In this document: one piece after another, positions 44,898 through 53,126 of the stretch
Numbering within the stretch: the stretch's first letter is position 1
Layout of the letters: each line of letters begins with the position of its first letter
NCBI GenBank assembly: GCA_934270565.1
Contig: CAKQPR010000003.1
Span: forward strand, 124,001-188,000
Reading direction: 5' to 3'
Source: an uncultured Clostridia bacterium
Lineage (GTDB): Bacteria > Bacillota > Clostridia > Christensenellales > Pumilibacteraceae
Length of the DNA stretch: 64,000 nt
Position numbers and translations under genes: made by a program
Notes under the pieces: generated by a model
Told to the model about the DNA's origin: nothing
The model's input: only the letters and a program-made list of their open reading frames with translations
The model's database searches: none

Positions 44898-45419
44898 TTA
44901 CGCTCTGGCTATCTTTATTTTAAGAGAAGTATCCGATGCGCGTACGGCGAACGTGTACGACGTCGAACCCGCAAGCGAAATTTCGTAAGACTTATCGAAG
45001 CTCAAAGAAGAAGCGTTAGATTTGAAAGTTTGCGATGTGTTAGCCGCGTTTTTTACGGTGACGAGGTTGGCGTTGTCGAGATATACAATGTATTTGGCGG
45101 TCGCGCTGCCGCTTATGTTAAGTCTGAATTGATATGTACCGCCCGCAACGGAGTTCACGGTCTTGGTTTCGCCGAGAGAGACGGCGTACGTCGTGCCCGA
45201 ACTGCCGGATTTGTCGGGCGTTTTGTCCGGATTGCGCGGTAAATCTTTGACGATCAGGAATACGCCCAAGGCGATCAGTATCACCGCAATGATCGACGTA
45301 ATCGCAAGTATCGTTTTGCCGATCGGATCGAGGGCTTTGGGCTTTGCGGCGGTTTGGGACGGCGCGGCGGGAACGTTTGCCGTTTCGGTCTTGTTTACGT
45401 TAGCCGGTTGTTCGCTCAT
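44898..45419 (-). CDS. Single-pass membrane protein with small beta domain
   Basis: 173 residues: a low-complexity Ala/Pro/Thr/Lys cytoplasmic tail (1-32), one membrane segment (about 36-56), a short linker with DKTPDKSGSSG, and an extracellular beta-rich domain of about 95 residues (GGTYQFRLNISGSATAKYIVYLD cut here as seen across 93-112) reminiscent of small carbohydrate- or peptide-binding sandwiches. No family recognised. Its ATG overlaps the TGA of the SPFH gene (ATGA), so it belongs to that operon. Confidence 0.75.
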   Translation of the reverse strand: MSEQPANVNKTETANVPAAPSQTAAKPKALDPIGKTILAITSIIAVILIALGVFLIVKDLPRNPDKTPDKSGSSGTTYAVSLGETKTVNSVAGGTYQFRLNISGSATAKYIVYLDNANLVTVKNAANTSQTFKSNASSLSFDKSYEISLAGSTSYTFAVRASDTSLKIKIARA

Positions 45420-46744
45420 TGTTCCGATCCTCCTTTGTCCGACTTTTGTCCCGACGTGTTCTCCGTCATATGGCTTGGCGCTTCGGACGGTTCGTCGGTC
45501 TGTGACGGCTCGATTTTTTCGGCTTTGAATTTCTTGTGATTAAAAGCGGCGACGAGCCCGAAAATAAACGTAAATACGCCGAGTACGATCAGCCCCGCGC
45601 CCTTATTTTTGGCAAAGAATACGATCATGGAAATCAGCAGGCATATGATCGCGCACGCGACGAAACCGCCGAGGAAAGAGCTCCGCTGAGGCGGAATATC
45701 CGGGATAATGTCCTTTTGCTTCTGAATTTCGCTGTCGTTGCGGATAGCGTTTTTGGTGATATCGATAGAATGATCGACCGTTTCGGTTTCGGTCTTGCCG
45801 ATTTTGGAAAGATAACGTCTGAGCGCCAGATCTTTTTCGTATTCCGTGAGAGTGTGATCGGCATCGGGGTATTTTTGCTCGATGGCGAGTTTCGCTTCGT
45901 AATTTTCGAGCGATTTTCTGGCGAGTTCGGTTTCGGCCTCGGCGGCTTCGCGCTGTTGCCGTATCAGGAAAGCTTGATCCTCGATTTTACGACGGATATC
46001 GTCGGGAATCGAGATCTTTTCGATCGAAACCTGCCGCACGGCGATGCCGTAGGCGCTCATTCGCACGGACAAAGTATCCGCAAATCCCGCTTCGATATCC
46101 GCGACTGAAGCGCACAGCTTGTAAAAGCCGGCGTTTCTTGCGGACAGATACCCGTTAAGGTATGATCTGTATTCCGAAACTATAATGTCGGAAATAGCCG
46201 ATTTGATTTTGTTTTCGCCGAGTTGCGTGATATGCGAGTCGATTTTATCGATAAAAGCGAGCGCGTCGTTGAGCTTAAGAACGACTTTGATCTTGGATCT
46301 GAGAGAGGTCGGAATCCGAAGGTCGGCGTCGAAGTAATAAATTTCGTCGTCCGCCGCAGTGTGCGCGTAACAGAAAACGAGTTTATTGTCCGCACTGCGC
46401 TGAATCGCAACCTGATCGGCGTTCGGGTCGCGTTTTTCTCCTTTCTTCTGCCTGTTGGTTATGTCCGTTTTCAGTCGGGCGGAGAGGAAAATCTGCGCGA
46501 GCTCGTCGGTGTACTGTTCCCGCGTGAGGTAAATGAAGTTTTCCGGTTTTTCCGTCACCGCAAAGCGGATAAATTTTTGCGCGTTGTTGCCTTTAAGTTT
46601 CGAAAGAAGGTTCGGGCGCTGACGGATAGCCGCCGAGAAAGCTTCACGATCGGACAGTTTGGCAGGATTGAGCGCGTCGATACCGATTTCTCCCCGAACG
46701 AGTTTAACGGCAAGAGCCGGAGGATTTTCGTATTCTTGTTGCAT
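45416..46744 (-). CDS. SPFH/band 7 domain protein with C-terminal membrane segments
   Basis: A 442-residue protein. ATG 46744 has AAGGAG ahead; a longer frame from 46819 would add 25 basic residues before it and overlap the upstream gene, so it is rejected. After an N-terminal region of about 170 residues comes an SPFH-like core (SIEKISIPDDIRRKIEDQA, then a coiled coil RQQREAAEAETELARKSLENY cut at about 300). Two membrane segments near residues 370-415 anchor the C-terminal end, opposite to the usual N-terminal anchor of flotillins. Role unknown; perhaps membrane microdomain or stress related. Confidence 0.78.
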   Translation of the reverse strand: MQQEYENPPALAVKLVRGEIGIDALNPAKLSDREAFSAAIRQRPNLLSKLKGNNAQKFIRFAVTEKPENFIYLTREQYTDELAQIFLSARLKTDITNRQKKGEKRDPNADQVAIQRSADNKLVFCYAHTAADDEIYYFDADLRIPTSLRSKIKVVLKLNDALAFIDKIDSHITQLGENKIKSAISDIIVSEYRSYLNGYLSARNAGFYKLCASVADIEAGFADTLSVRMSAYGIAVRQVSIEKISIPDDIRRKIEDQAFLIRQQREAAEAETELARKSLENYEAKLAIEQKYPDADHTLTEYEKDLALRRYLSKIGKTETETVDHSIDITKNAIRNDSEIQKQKDIIPDIPPQRSSFLGGFVACAIICLLISMIVFFAKNKGAGLIVLGVFTFIFGLVAAFNHKKFKAEKIEPSQTDEPSEAPSHMTENTSGQKSDKGGSEQ

Positions 46745-46760
46745 AATCTTTTGTTCTCCT

Positions 46761-46949
46761 TTATTTCTCGAGGTAATTACTGCACTTTTTACAGATCGCC
46801 GTGTATTGCGGGTTCGCAAAACCGCAAATGTCGCACACTACGAGTTTTTCATTTTCCTGCGTCTGAAGTACGATTGTACAGTTTCCGTCGTTTTCGACAG
46901 ACGGATTGTTTTCGGTAGCGCTCGGCGCTTGTTTCTTAGGTTTGTCCAC
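46761..46949 (-). CDS. Small zinc-ribbon protein
   Basis: 62 residues with a GTG start (GTGGACAAACCT) behind GGGAG. The first 35 residues are polar; then CDICGFANPQYTAICKKC gives a CxxC...CxxC zinc ribbon at the C-terminus. Its gene is the first of the operon with the SPFH protein (16 bp gap) and the 173-residue protein. Zinc ribbons of this kind occur at the ends of SPFH or membrane proteins, so it may act as a detached partner. Confidence 0.75.
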   Translation of the reverse strand: MDKPKKQAPSATENNPSVENDGNCTIVLQTQENEKLVVCDICGFANPQYTAICKKCSNYLEK

Positions 46950-46981
46950 AGTATTTCTCCCGATGTGAAAATTCTGTTATA

Positions 46982-47010
46982 ATTTTATCACGCATTACGC
47001 GCGTTGTCAA
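46982..47010 (-). promoter_or_regulatory. Promoter of the zinc ribbon-SPFH operon
   Basis: Minus strand: TTGACA, 17 bp, TAAAAT, about 33 bases before the GTG. Confidence 0.85.
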
Positions 47011-47102
47011 GTGAAAACAAAGCGGCGCGGGAAAAGGGCGGGAGAAAGCGGCGGTTCATAACCAAAATTTATGACTTATAAAATTTACTGATACTTTGCG
47101 GC

Positions 47103-47131
47103 TTGACAAGGCGGTGGAAAGGGTGATATAC
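47103..47131 (+). promoter_or_regulatory. Promoter of the TIM-barrel isomerase gene
   Basis: TTGACA, 17 bp, ATATAC, 35 bases before the ATG. Confidence 0.65.
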
Positions 47132-47165
47132 TTAGACCGATCCAGAAATTTCGGAGGGAAAAACA

Positions 47166-48020
47166 ATGAAAGTAGTAGCGCAGACGCACCTTGCGAGCGA
47201 GAAACTCGGCTCGGATTTCGAAGCCGTAAAAGCGTTAAAAGAAGCGGGTTTCGACGGATACGATCTGTCGATTTTTCACGGCGGATCGATATTATATAAG
47301 GCTGACCCGCTCGGTGAGGCTAAAAAACTTCGCGAATTATCCGAAGAAATCGGCATACCGTGCTTGCAGGCGCACGCTCCGTTCACGTGCCTTCGTGACG
47401 CCGCTCACGCCGACGAATACCGCAAAACCGAGCTCGAACCCGCCGTCCGTATCGCGGGGATTCTCGGTTGCCCCGTGATCGTCGTGCACCCCGGTAACGA
47501 TCTTTCGGTCGAAACGAACTACGAACATATCTATAAACCGCTTCTCGAAATCGCCCGCCCGCTCGGCGTTAAAATCGCTACCGAGAATATGTGGAATTAC
47601 GACGATAAGATGCAGATTACCTCGAAGAACGTCGCGTGCGCGACCGTCGAGAACTTCTGCCGTCAGGTCGACATCGCAAACGACGAATATATGACAGCTT
47701 GTCTCGATATCGGACACGCCGAAATCACCGACGCCCCCGGCGCGGTCGCTATGATCAGAGGGCTTAATAAGCGTATCGGCGCGCTTCACGTTCACGACGT
47801 GGATAAAATCAACGATCTTCACGTTCTGCCGTTCAGCTCGAACGCCGCCGTCGCGTGGGATCCGATCATCGACGCGCTTCGCGAAATCGGCTACAAAGGC
47901 GCGTTCACGTTCGAAGCGGATAACAGCCTCAAACGCCTCCCGCCCGAAATCATCGTTCCCGCGCTCCGCTACGAAGTCGCAATCGGCAGATATTTCACCG
48001 CCAAGCTCGAAGCAAAATAA
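47166..48020 (+). CDS. Sugar phosphate isomerase/epimerase family TIM barrel
   Basis: A 284-residue cytoplasmic protein of the xylose isomerase-like (AP endonuclease 2) superfamily. FDGYDLSIFHGG, QAHAPF, VVHPGND, IATENMW, CLDIGHAEIT, LHVHDVDK and FTFEADN place the Glu, His and Asp metal ligands at the barrel mouth. Family members isomerise or epimerise sugars and inositols. GGAGGG precedes the ATG, and the gene has its own promoter. Linking it to the glycan genes earlier in the window is inference only. Confidence 0.88.
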   Translation: MKVVAQTHLASEKLGSDFEAVKALKEAGFDGYDLSIFHGGSILYKADPLGEAKKLRELSEEIGIPCLQAHAPFTCLRDAAHADEYRKTELEPAVRIAGILGCPVIVVHPGNDLSVETNYEHIYKPLLEIARPLGVKIATENMWNYDDKMQITSKNVACATVENFCRQVDIANDEYMTACLDIGHAEITDAPGAVAMIRGLNKRIGALHVHDVDKINDLHVLPFSSNAAVAWDPIIDALREIGYKGAFTFEADNSLKRLPPEIIVPALRYEVAIGRYFTAKLEAK

Positions 48021-48029
48021 ACCGCCGAC

Positions 48030-48215
48030 AGGGAGCCCCTGCGGGCAAGTCGGCGATGACGGCGAGCCGCCGTGGGCAAGTCGACGATGCCCGTACTTAC
48101 TTTTGGTAGAGCGCGGTAGGGGCGGACGCCCTCGTCCGCCCGCAAACATTGCGGAACGGTACTTAGTCTCGTCATCTCGAGCGTAGCCGAGAGATCTCGC
48201 GGGAGCGAATACGGA
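48030..48215 (+). repeat. Dispersed repeats (families D, C and A)
   Basis: GCGGGCAAGTCGGCGATG and GGCGAGCCGCCGTGGGCAAGT at 48032-48090, then GGTAGGGGCGGACGCC...CGTCCGCCCG (48116-48146) and a family A unit (48166-48213). The gap 48021-49336 has no credible gene. Confidence 0.7.
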
Positions 48216-48376
48216 TGTAAGTGAACGGTATGCTTCAAATACCTGCCCGCTAATGTACGTTATGCGGTGGTCCGAGGGCGAACCGCCCTACCGTCGGCTA
48301 CGCCGACAAAAAAGGTCGGAAACAATACAACAGTATCGTTATCGGGTGACTTCCGCGGGGGATTTCTCCACTACGG
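48166..48376 (+). repeat. About 210-bp direct repeat, copy 1
   Basis: From TCGTCATCTCGAGCGTAGCC to GGGGGATTTCTCCAC. Almost identical to 48706-48914, 540 bp downstream, with the differences concentrated in GAGATCTCGC versus GACCAAAGCG. Confidence 0.85.
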
Positions 48377-48417
48377 CTACGCCTTCGGTCGAAATGACAT
48401 TAAAAAGCGACTGAATT

Positions 48418-48672
48418 CAAGCCTTCCCCCGAGGGGGCGCGACGCGGCGGTGCGAAGCACCGTAAAAACAGTCCACAGGTGACTGTTTTTAGCCAAAGCG
48501 GCGAAGTAGCTGTGCTACGAGCTGGGGGTAGTTGCGAGTGGGAACACAGTGACCCGAGCAACGGTAGGATTGTTAAAACCAAGCTGTAATTCGTACAGTA
48601 ACATTACAATCCCCCACTCACCTGCGGTGGGAGCCCCCTTCCGCGCAATGTGGGCCTTGATAAGTCCGCTTG
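48418..48672 (-). repeat. Family E element, copy 2, with an insertion
   Basis: Reverse-orientation copy of 24690-24900. An extra stretch of about 50 bp at 48436-48490 carries an ACAGTC...GACTGT hairpin (AAAAACAGTCCACAGGTGACTGTTTTT core is split around 48466-48490). Confidence 0.75.
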
Positions 48673-48705
48673 CGCGTATTAAAAAACAATAATAAACGGT
48701 ATTTC

Positions 48706-48960
48706 GCCTCGTCATCTCGAGCGTAGCCGAGACCAAAGCGGGAGCGAATACGGATGTAAGTGAACGGTATGCTTCAAATACCTGCCCGCTAATGTACGTT
48801 ATGCGGCGGTCCGAGGGCGAACCGCCCTACCGTCGGCTACGCCGACAAATAAGGTCGGAAACAATACAACAGTATCGTTATCGGGTGACTTCCGCGGGGG
48901 ATTTCTCCACTGCGCTCGGGTTTCACCCTCGCTTCGGTCGAAATGACATTGAAAAGTAAA
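48706..48960 (+). repeat. About 210-bp direct repeat, copy 2, and adjoining family A unit
   Basis: Copy of 48166-48376, then an inverse family A tail ending GGTCGAAATGACATT. Confidence 0.85.
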
Positions 48961-49082
48961 CGCGTTGCGCCGGTACGATTCCCACGAACACGATACCCCA
49001 AAACACTCGCCCGCGGCGGTTCACCAACTTGCCCGTAGGAGCCCACCGCGCTGCGTTTTTCAAAAACATTATAAAAGCCACG

Positions 49083-49113
49083 ACCCGACGAATAATTCTT
49101 TCGTCGGGTTTTC
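49083..49113 (+). terminator. Terminator-like hairpin
   Basis: ACCCGACGAA pairs with TTCGTCGGGT, followed by TTTT. No + gene precedes it within the repeat zone. The stretch 49114-49336 has short open frames but no convincing gene. Confidence 0.65.
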
Positions 49114-49336
49114 TGTATAAGACATATTATTATAATTACTTAATAATTACGTTCCGTGCCTGACGAACCAAATGTTTTGTGTCCGATGAACCATACGTTC
49201 CGCGCGAAAAACTTTTTAACGCCGTCGTTGTCAAGACACTCCCGAAAATTCGCCGAACATACTGACTTATCGCCGAACAAACTGCAACAACGCCTCATTT
49301 GCGCCCGAGCGGCAATTCGCCCGCCGACTTTGATTG

Positions 49337-49594
49337 TCAATCGTCCGCCGCTTCGTCGTCGCCGACTGCAACGTCGAAAATTTCGTCGTAACCGACCTTC
49401 AGAATACGTTTGATCAGCAGAATTTCGTCGGGATAGAGATGGCGTTGCCCGACCTCTATTTTAGCGACGGCGCTTCGGGTAACGTCGCACCCGCTAAGCT
49501 GCAACAGTGCCGCGAGCCGATCCTGCGTCATACCGGCGCGCTCTCTCAATTTGCGGACGTTATAGCCGATTTCTTTTTCGATAAAGGCGTTCAT
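49337..49594 (-). CDS. XRE family helix-turn-helix regulator
   Basis: 85 residues. ATG 49594 follows AAAGGGGG; an earlier in-frame start (49657) would lie upstream of that site and inside the promoter region. The HTH reads NVRKLRERAGMTQDRLAALLQLSG...RSAVAKIEVGQRHL, with an acidic tail. It is divergent from a TasA-like/SipW-like pair, the same logic as SinR with tapA-sipW-tasA in Bacillus, although it lacks any clear SinR multimerisation domain. Likely a local repressor of the matrix operon. Confidence 0.85.
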   Translation of the reverse strand: MNAFIEKEIGYNVRKLRERAGMTQDRLAALLQLSGCDVTRSAVAKIEVGQRHLYPDEILLIKRILKVGYDEIFDVAVGDDEAADD

Positions 49595-49637
49595 ACAAAA
49601 GCCCCCTTTACATTTACTTAAAAATTTGTTCTGAAAC

Positions 49638-49706
49638 AGGTGCAAAACAGTTGACAATATTATAACATTATGTTAAAATACTCGTGCACCCGTATAGGTG
49701 CAAAAC
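49638..49706. promoter_or_regulatory. Candidate operator repeats around the TasA-like promoter
   Basis: AGGTGCAAAAC occurs at 49638-49648 and 49696-49706, on either side of the promoter. The second copy also forms an inverted repeat with TGCACC at 49685 (TGCACC-CGTATA-GGTGCA). A TATAAT on the minus strand (49662-49667 region) overlaps the spacer, so the divergent regulator promoter could be controlled by the same sites. Confidence 0.55.
49651..49679 (+). promoter_or_regulatory. Promoter of the TasA-like/SipW-like operon
   Basis: TTGACA, 17 bp, TAAAAT, a near-consensus sigma-A promoter. The leader to the ATG at 49812 is about 125 bases. Confidence 0.85.
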
Positions 49707-49811
49707 GTGCGCCGGACGGTAAAAGACGGTATAACGCCGACGGCAGGAGTCTCGGCGTTATCGTTTGGATTTCAGCAAGGCGACTAAATTTTGTAAAAGG
49801 AGTAAAAAGAA

Positions 49812-50360
49812 ATGAAGAGATTAGGAGCAATCATAGCGGCGGCAATAATGCTTACGATAGGCGGTGTGTACGCGGCGTTTGCCTATTCGCAGGACCCGGC
49901 GACTTCCGCGTCTGCGAATATCGGACTGAGTATCGAAGAGAAAACGACCGCGACGGCGAAAGGAACCATATCGCTCGGCGAGTTGGGAATAGAGGTTGTC
50001 GACGCGGGGAATTACACGACCGGAATGAGTACGACGAAAGGTAACGCTACTTTCGCACCGGCAATCGGAGCGGACAACGACGTCAAGACGAACGGAATCA
50101 GGCTTAAACTCACCGTTACGATTACCGAGACCGAAGACGGCGCAAATTCTTACAACGGTACGACAATCTTCACCGTTAAGGGCGGAGCGGAAGCTGGTGT
50201 CGATCTCAACGGCGGCGCGGCAACGAAAGTTGTCGAAATAGACCCTGCCGATTACATCGGAATAGCGGCTATTACTCTTCCCACCGCGAGCGATTACGAC
50301 GCGTTTGCGGCTAAGCTTGCGAAAATAACGATTACGTTTGTAGTAAGCGAAGCCGTGTAA
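49812..50360 (+). CDS. TasA/camelysin-like secreted protein
   Basis: 182 residues. The signal region MKRLGAIIAAAIMLTIGGVYAAFAYS, with the GGVYAAFAYS stretch typical of SipW-processed proteins, leads to a beta-rich mature domain of about 155 residues with few aromatics, many Thr and Ala, and no cysteine. In Bacillus, TasA forms the protein fibres of biofilm. The adjacent SipW-type peptidase supports this reading. AAAAGGAG precedes the ATG. It is shorter than TasA, closer to camelysin-type proteins, and similarity is by pattern rather than by clear identity. Confidence 0.72.
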   Translation: MKRLGAIIAAAIMLTIGGVYAAFAYSQDPATSASANIGLSIEEKTTATAKGTISLGELGIEVVDAGNYTTGMSTTKGNATFAPAIGADNDVKTNGIRLKLTVTITETEDGANSYNGTTIFTVKGGAEAGVDLNGGAATKVVEIDPADYIGIAAITLPTASDYDAFAAKLAKITITFVVSEAV

Positions 50361-50376
50361 TTAATTATTCCCGAAA

Positions 50377-51204
50377 ATGAACGGCTTCGATACGTATGTA
50401 GTCGTTACAAGCGTGACGGTTTTCGCGCTGCTCACCGCACTTTTTGCATATTTAATCGTCAGAGACGTAAAAAATTCGCTGAAAATGATCGCCGCGGGGT
50501 TGAACGACCACGAGATTATGACGCGCGAGATAAAACAAGCCGCAAGGAAAAGAAGTCGCGCTCTACGCGTCGCGGACGTAATTCTTACCGTATCGATAAT
50601 CGCGGTCGCAACATGCGCGTTCGTGCTGTCGCTGTCGGTCAAACTCAACGAAAAACGCCCGGTAGGCAACGTTCCCGCGCTTAAAGTCGTAGAGAGCGGT
50701 TCGATGGCGACAAAATGCGAAACGAACGACTACCTCGTAAAAAACGATCTTAACGATCAAATTGGGCGTTTCGACCTTATCGCGGCTGAAAAGCTCCCGC
50801 CGGAATCGGAGCTTAAACTCTACGACGTCGTGATTTACGAAACGGACGGTTATTTTATCGTTCATCGTATCGTCGGTATAACCGAACCTGACGAAAAACA
50901 TTCCGAACGCTATTTTCTTATGCAGGGCGACGCGAACCGGTACCCCGACAAATATCCGGTGCGTTACGAGCAGATGCGCGGGATTTATCGCGGAAAGCGC
51001 GTGCCGTATATCGGCAGTTTCGTGTCGTTTATGCACTCGCCCGCAGGGTATCTGTGTTTTGCGCTCGTGATTTTCGCAAGCGCGGCTTATCCGATCATAA
51101 CCAAAAAACTGAACGCCGTCGCGGATAAAAGACTTGCCGAAATAGGTTTTTCGGTGGAAAACATTCCCTCGGACGAAACGAAAACCGAACAAAAAGAGGA
51201 ATAA
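50377..51204 (+). CDS. Signal peptidase I, SipW type
   Basis: 275 residues. Two N-terminal membrane segments (about 8-28 and 68-88) precede the catalytic domain. Ser109 in VVESGSM is the nucleophile, and His163 in FIVHRIVG replaces the lysine of ordinary bacterial enzymes, as in ER-type/SipW peptidases. LMQGDANRYPD follows, and a C-terminal membrane segment ends the core (about 216-238). It starts 16 bp after the TasA-like gene with only a weak ribosome site, so it is probably translationally linked. It likely cleaves the flanking secreted proteins. Confidence 0.9.
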   Translation: MNGFDTYVVVTSVTVFALLTALFAYLIVRDVKNSLKMIAAGLNDHEIMTREIKQAARKRSRALRVADVILTVSIIAVATCAFVLSLSVKLNEKRPVGNVPALKVVESGSMATKCETNDYLVKNDLNDQIGRFDLIAAEKLPPESELKLYDVVIYETDGYFIVHRIVGITEPDEKHSERYFLMQGDANRYPDKYPVRYEQMRGIYRGKRVPYIGSFVSFMHSPAGYLCFALVIFASAAYPIITKKLNAVADKRLAEIGFSVENIPSDETKTEQKEE

Positions 51205-51368
51205 CGGCAAAGCGATTTTCCGATAACGCAGAAAGCCGCCGCAGGAGAAAATTCGGGTATCGTTGCAAATTCTGTTTTTCCGGTGACGTTATAACGATGA
51301 TTGAAAAGATTTTCAGGTTTTCCGGAACTAAAGAGTAAACGGAAACAAGCAAAAAAGTATAAACGCAG

Positions 51369-51402
51369 AGGGGCGATGACTTGAATTATATTCGTCCCTT
51401 TT
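51369..51402 (+). terminator. Hairpin between SipW-like gene and next gene
   Basis: AGGGGCGA pairs with TCGTCCCT (one G-U) and is followed by TTTTG. It could terminate or attenuate transcription into 51433. The rest of 51205-51432 shows no gene. Confidence 0.5.
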
Positions 51403-51432
51403 GAAAAAGCGAATTTAAATACGGAAAGAAAA

Positions 51433-52122
51433 ATGAGAAAAATATTTTTAATCGTCGCCACGCTCGCCGTCTCGTTTTTTACGGGCAGCGCGCTCGCGAC
51501 TTTCGATTACGCAATGAATCCCGCCGAGGAAGGAACTCAGTCTGTTGTCGGTTCTATAAGCGGGTTTGACTATTCGGGATCGATCGATTACCCCGAGGGC
51601 TTCGACGAGGATCACCAAGAAGTCGTAAATATTGCCGTTTCGACCGAAGGCGGCGGACTTAACGATACGACATCGACGTCAGGCTTTAGCTTTGCTATAA
51701 ATTTCCCGTCGTTTGGGCAGAGAAATAAGTTCGGTTATGTCGGATCTATGGACATAACCATTAGTTTCGGGGAGCAAGTCGGAAACAATATTTCTTTTGT
51801 AATGTCCTTGCCTCAGAACGACCCCGACGAAACAATTTACCTTTACACGGCAAAAATCACGAACGCAGAACTTCAGGATAAGAGTAACGGTTTAAAGGGT
51901 AAATATTATTATGATGACTCGGAATTCAGCGAACCAGTCGATACGCTCGCGCCCGTGTTCAGAGTCAAACTCGAGAAAAACGCAGACGGAATGTACGAAC
52001 AGACCGAGTGTAAACGCGGCTATTCGCCCGTCACGTTGTATATGAACACGAGTCATAAGAACATAAAGGCTTTCGCACTCACCAAAGCCGGCGTCGTCTG
52101 GATCGAAGGCGATCCCGCGTAA
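51433..52122 (+). CDS. Secreted protein of unknown family, probable SipW-locus product
   Basis: 229 residues with signal peptide MRKIFLIVATLAVSFFTGSALA. The mature protein is acidic and aromatic at the N-terminal side (FDYSGSIDYPEGFDEDHQE) with beta-strand-like stretches and almost no cysteine. No family recognised. Position behind the SipW-like peptidase suggests export or matrix function together with the TasA-like protein. A weak AAAG site precedes the ATG, and a hairpin separates it from the peptidase gene, so it may be expressed at a different level. Confidence 0.72.
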   Translation: MRKIFLIVATLAVSFFTGSALATFDYAMNPAEEGTQSVVGSISGFDYSGSIDYPEGFDEDHQEVVNIAVSTEGGGLNDTTSTSGFSFAINFPSFGQRNKFGYVGSMDITISFGEQVGNNISFVMSLPQNDPDETIYLYTAKITNAELQDKSNGLKGKYYYDDSEFSEPVDTLAPVFRVKLEKNADGMYEQTECKRGYSPVTLYMNTSHKNIKAFALTKAGVVWIEGDPA

Positions 52123-52167
52123 AGTCTTATTCTACAAGAGAACAAATCCCGCAATAGCAGACAATTT

Positions 52168-52311
52168 AAGGCTTCCCCCTTGGGGGAAGCTGTCGCGTAG
52201 CGACTGATGAGGGATTGTCTTTTACGTTTCGTCCGTTATAACCCGACCCCTCATTCGTCTTGCCTGCGCTAACGCTTCGGCAATCCACCTTCCCCCCAAG
52301 GGGAAGGCTTT
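52168..52311. repeat. MITE-like element (family B), copy 2
   Basis: Reverse orientation relative to copy 1: starts AAGGCTTCCCCCTTGGGGG and ends CCCCAAGGGGAAGGCTT, with GCGTAGCGACTGATGAGGG inside. Confidence 0.85.
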
Positions 52312-52396
52312 AAAAGGTCGTGGCGTTCATCGTCCGCCCGCTAACCGAACTAACGCATTGTCATTTTGTGCGCAGCCGAAACCTCACACTAAAACA

Positions 52397-52440
52397 AAAA
52401 CGCCTCAACGGACAGAATATTCCGTCGGGGCGTTGTGTTT
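52397..52440. terminator. Bidirectional terminator
   Basis: AACGCC...ACGGA pairs with TCCGT...GGCGTT; A-rich before and TGTGTTTT after. It lies between the 51433 gene and the converging 52450 gene. Confidence 0.8.
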
Positions 52441-52449
52441 TATCGGTTG

Positions 52450-53112
52450 TCAATTTTCGTCGTCGGTGTCGATCGCGTATTTTTTCGGATCTTTGGGATC
52501 GACGAATACCGTCACCGAAGTTTCCGTGTCCAAGTACTTTCGCCCGTCGTAAAGAAACCTCTTTTTGTAACGGTTTCCTTCGGCGTCCGTACAGACGATG
52601 CGGGCGGGGTGTTTGCCCATAACGCGCGTCCGCTCCGAAAAAACGAATTCTTTCACCCTTGCTTCCACGCGGATTCCGTCCGATTTCAGACGGTCGAGCC
52701 TGCGTTTCCGAGCGGTTGTCATAACGGTATAAACGACGCCGAACCCGATTGCGCCCGCGCCGAAAATTATCAGCACCGCGATAAGCGCGGCGTGCGATCC
52801 GGAGGAAACCATTCTGTTCGGGTTGTCGGGCAAATACAGAATTTTCACCTTATCGCCCACGCGCATGAAAGCCGAATAATAATCGAGCGCGCCTTCGTAC
52901 TCCACGCCGTCCACCGTGTATTTCACGTAAACGGTATAGGTATCTTCGTCGTCATAGTCCGTATCGCGTTCGATTTCGGTTATCGTAGCGACGGTCGGAA
53001 CGCCGTACGCTCTGAACACGGCGGATCTTACGATAACGAAAATCGCCGCCGCGACGAGGACGACTCCGAACAGAGCGACTACGACGGCTAAGCGGGTTTG
53101 GGATTTTTTCAT
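52450..53112 (-). CDS. DUF3592-like membrane protein
   Basis: 220 residues with two membrane segments (about 7-29 and 108-130). Between them is a beta domain with YTVYVKYTVDGVEYEGALDYY and RVGDKVKILYLPDNPNR, the DUF3592 pattern. A second soluble domain follows the last helix (RVEARVKEF...VFVDPKDPKKYAIDTDDEN). Function unknown. It begins 14 bp after the next-upstream gene (53127-53813), so the two form one operon. Confidence 0.8.
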   Translation of the reverse strand: MKKSQTRLAVVVALFGVVLVAAAIFVIVRSAVFRAYGVPTVATITEIERDTDYDDEDTYTVYVKYTVDGVEYEGALDYYSAFMRVGDKVKILYLPDNPNRMVSSGSHAALIAVLIIFGAGAIGFGVVYTVMTTARKRRLDRLKSDGIRVEARVKEFVFSERTRVMGKHPARIVCTDAEGNRYKKRFLYDGRKYLDTETSVTVFVDPKDPKKYAIDTDDEN

Positions 53113-53126
53113 GTTTTCCGCCTTTT

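Noticed and set aside
49140..49413. Short open frames on both strands before the XRE gene
   Set aside because: No ribosome site, no recognisable family and opposed frames of similar length; treated as non-coding.
51205..51432. Riboswitch between the SipW-like gene and the next gene
   Set aside because: Only one simple hairpin is seen; no match to known riboswitch cores that I can recognise.
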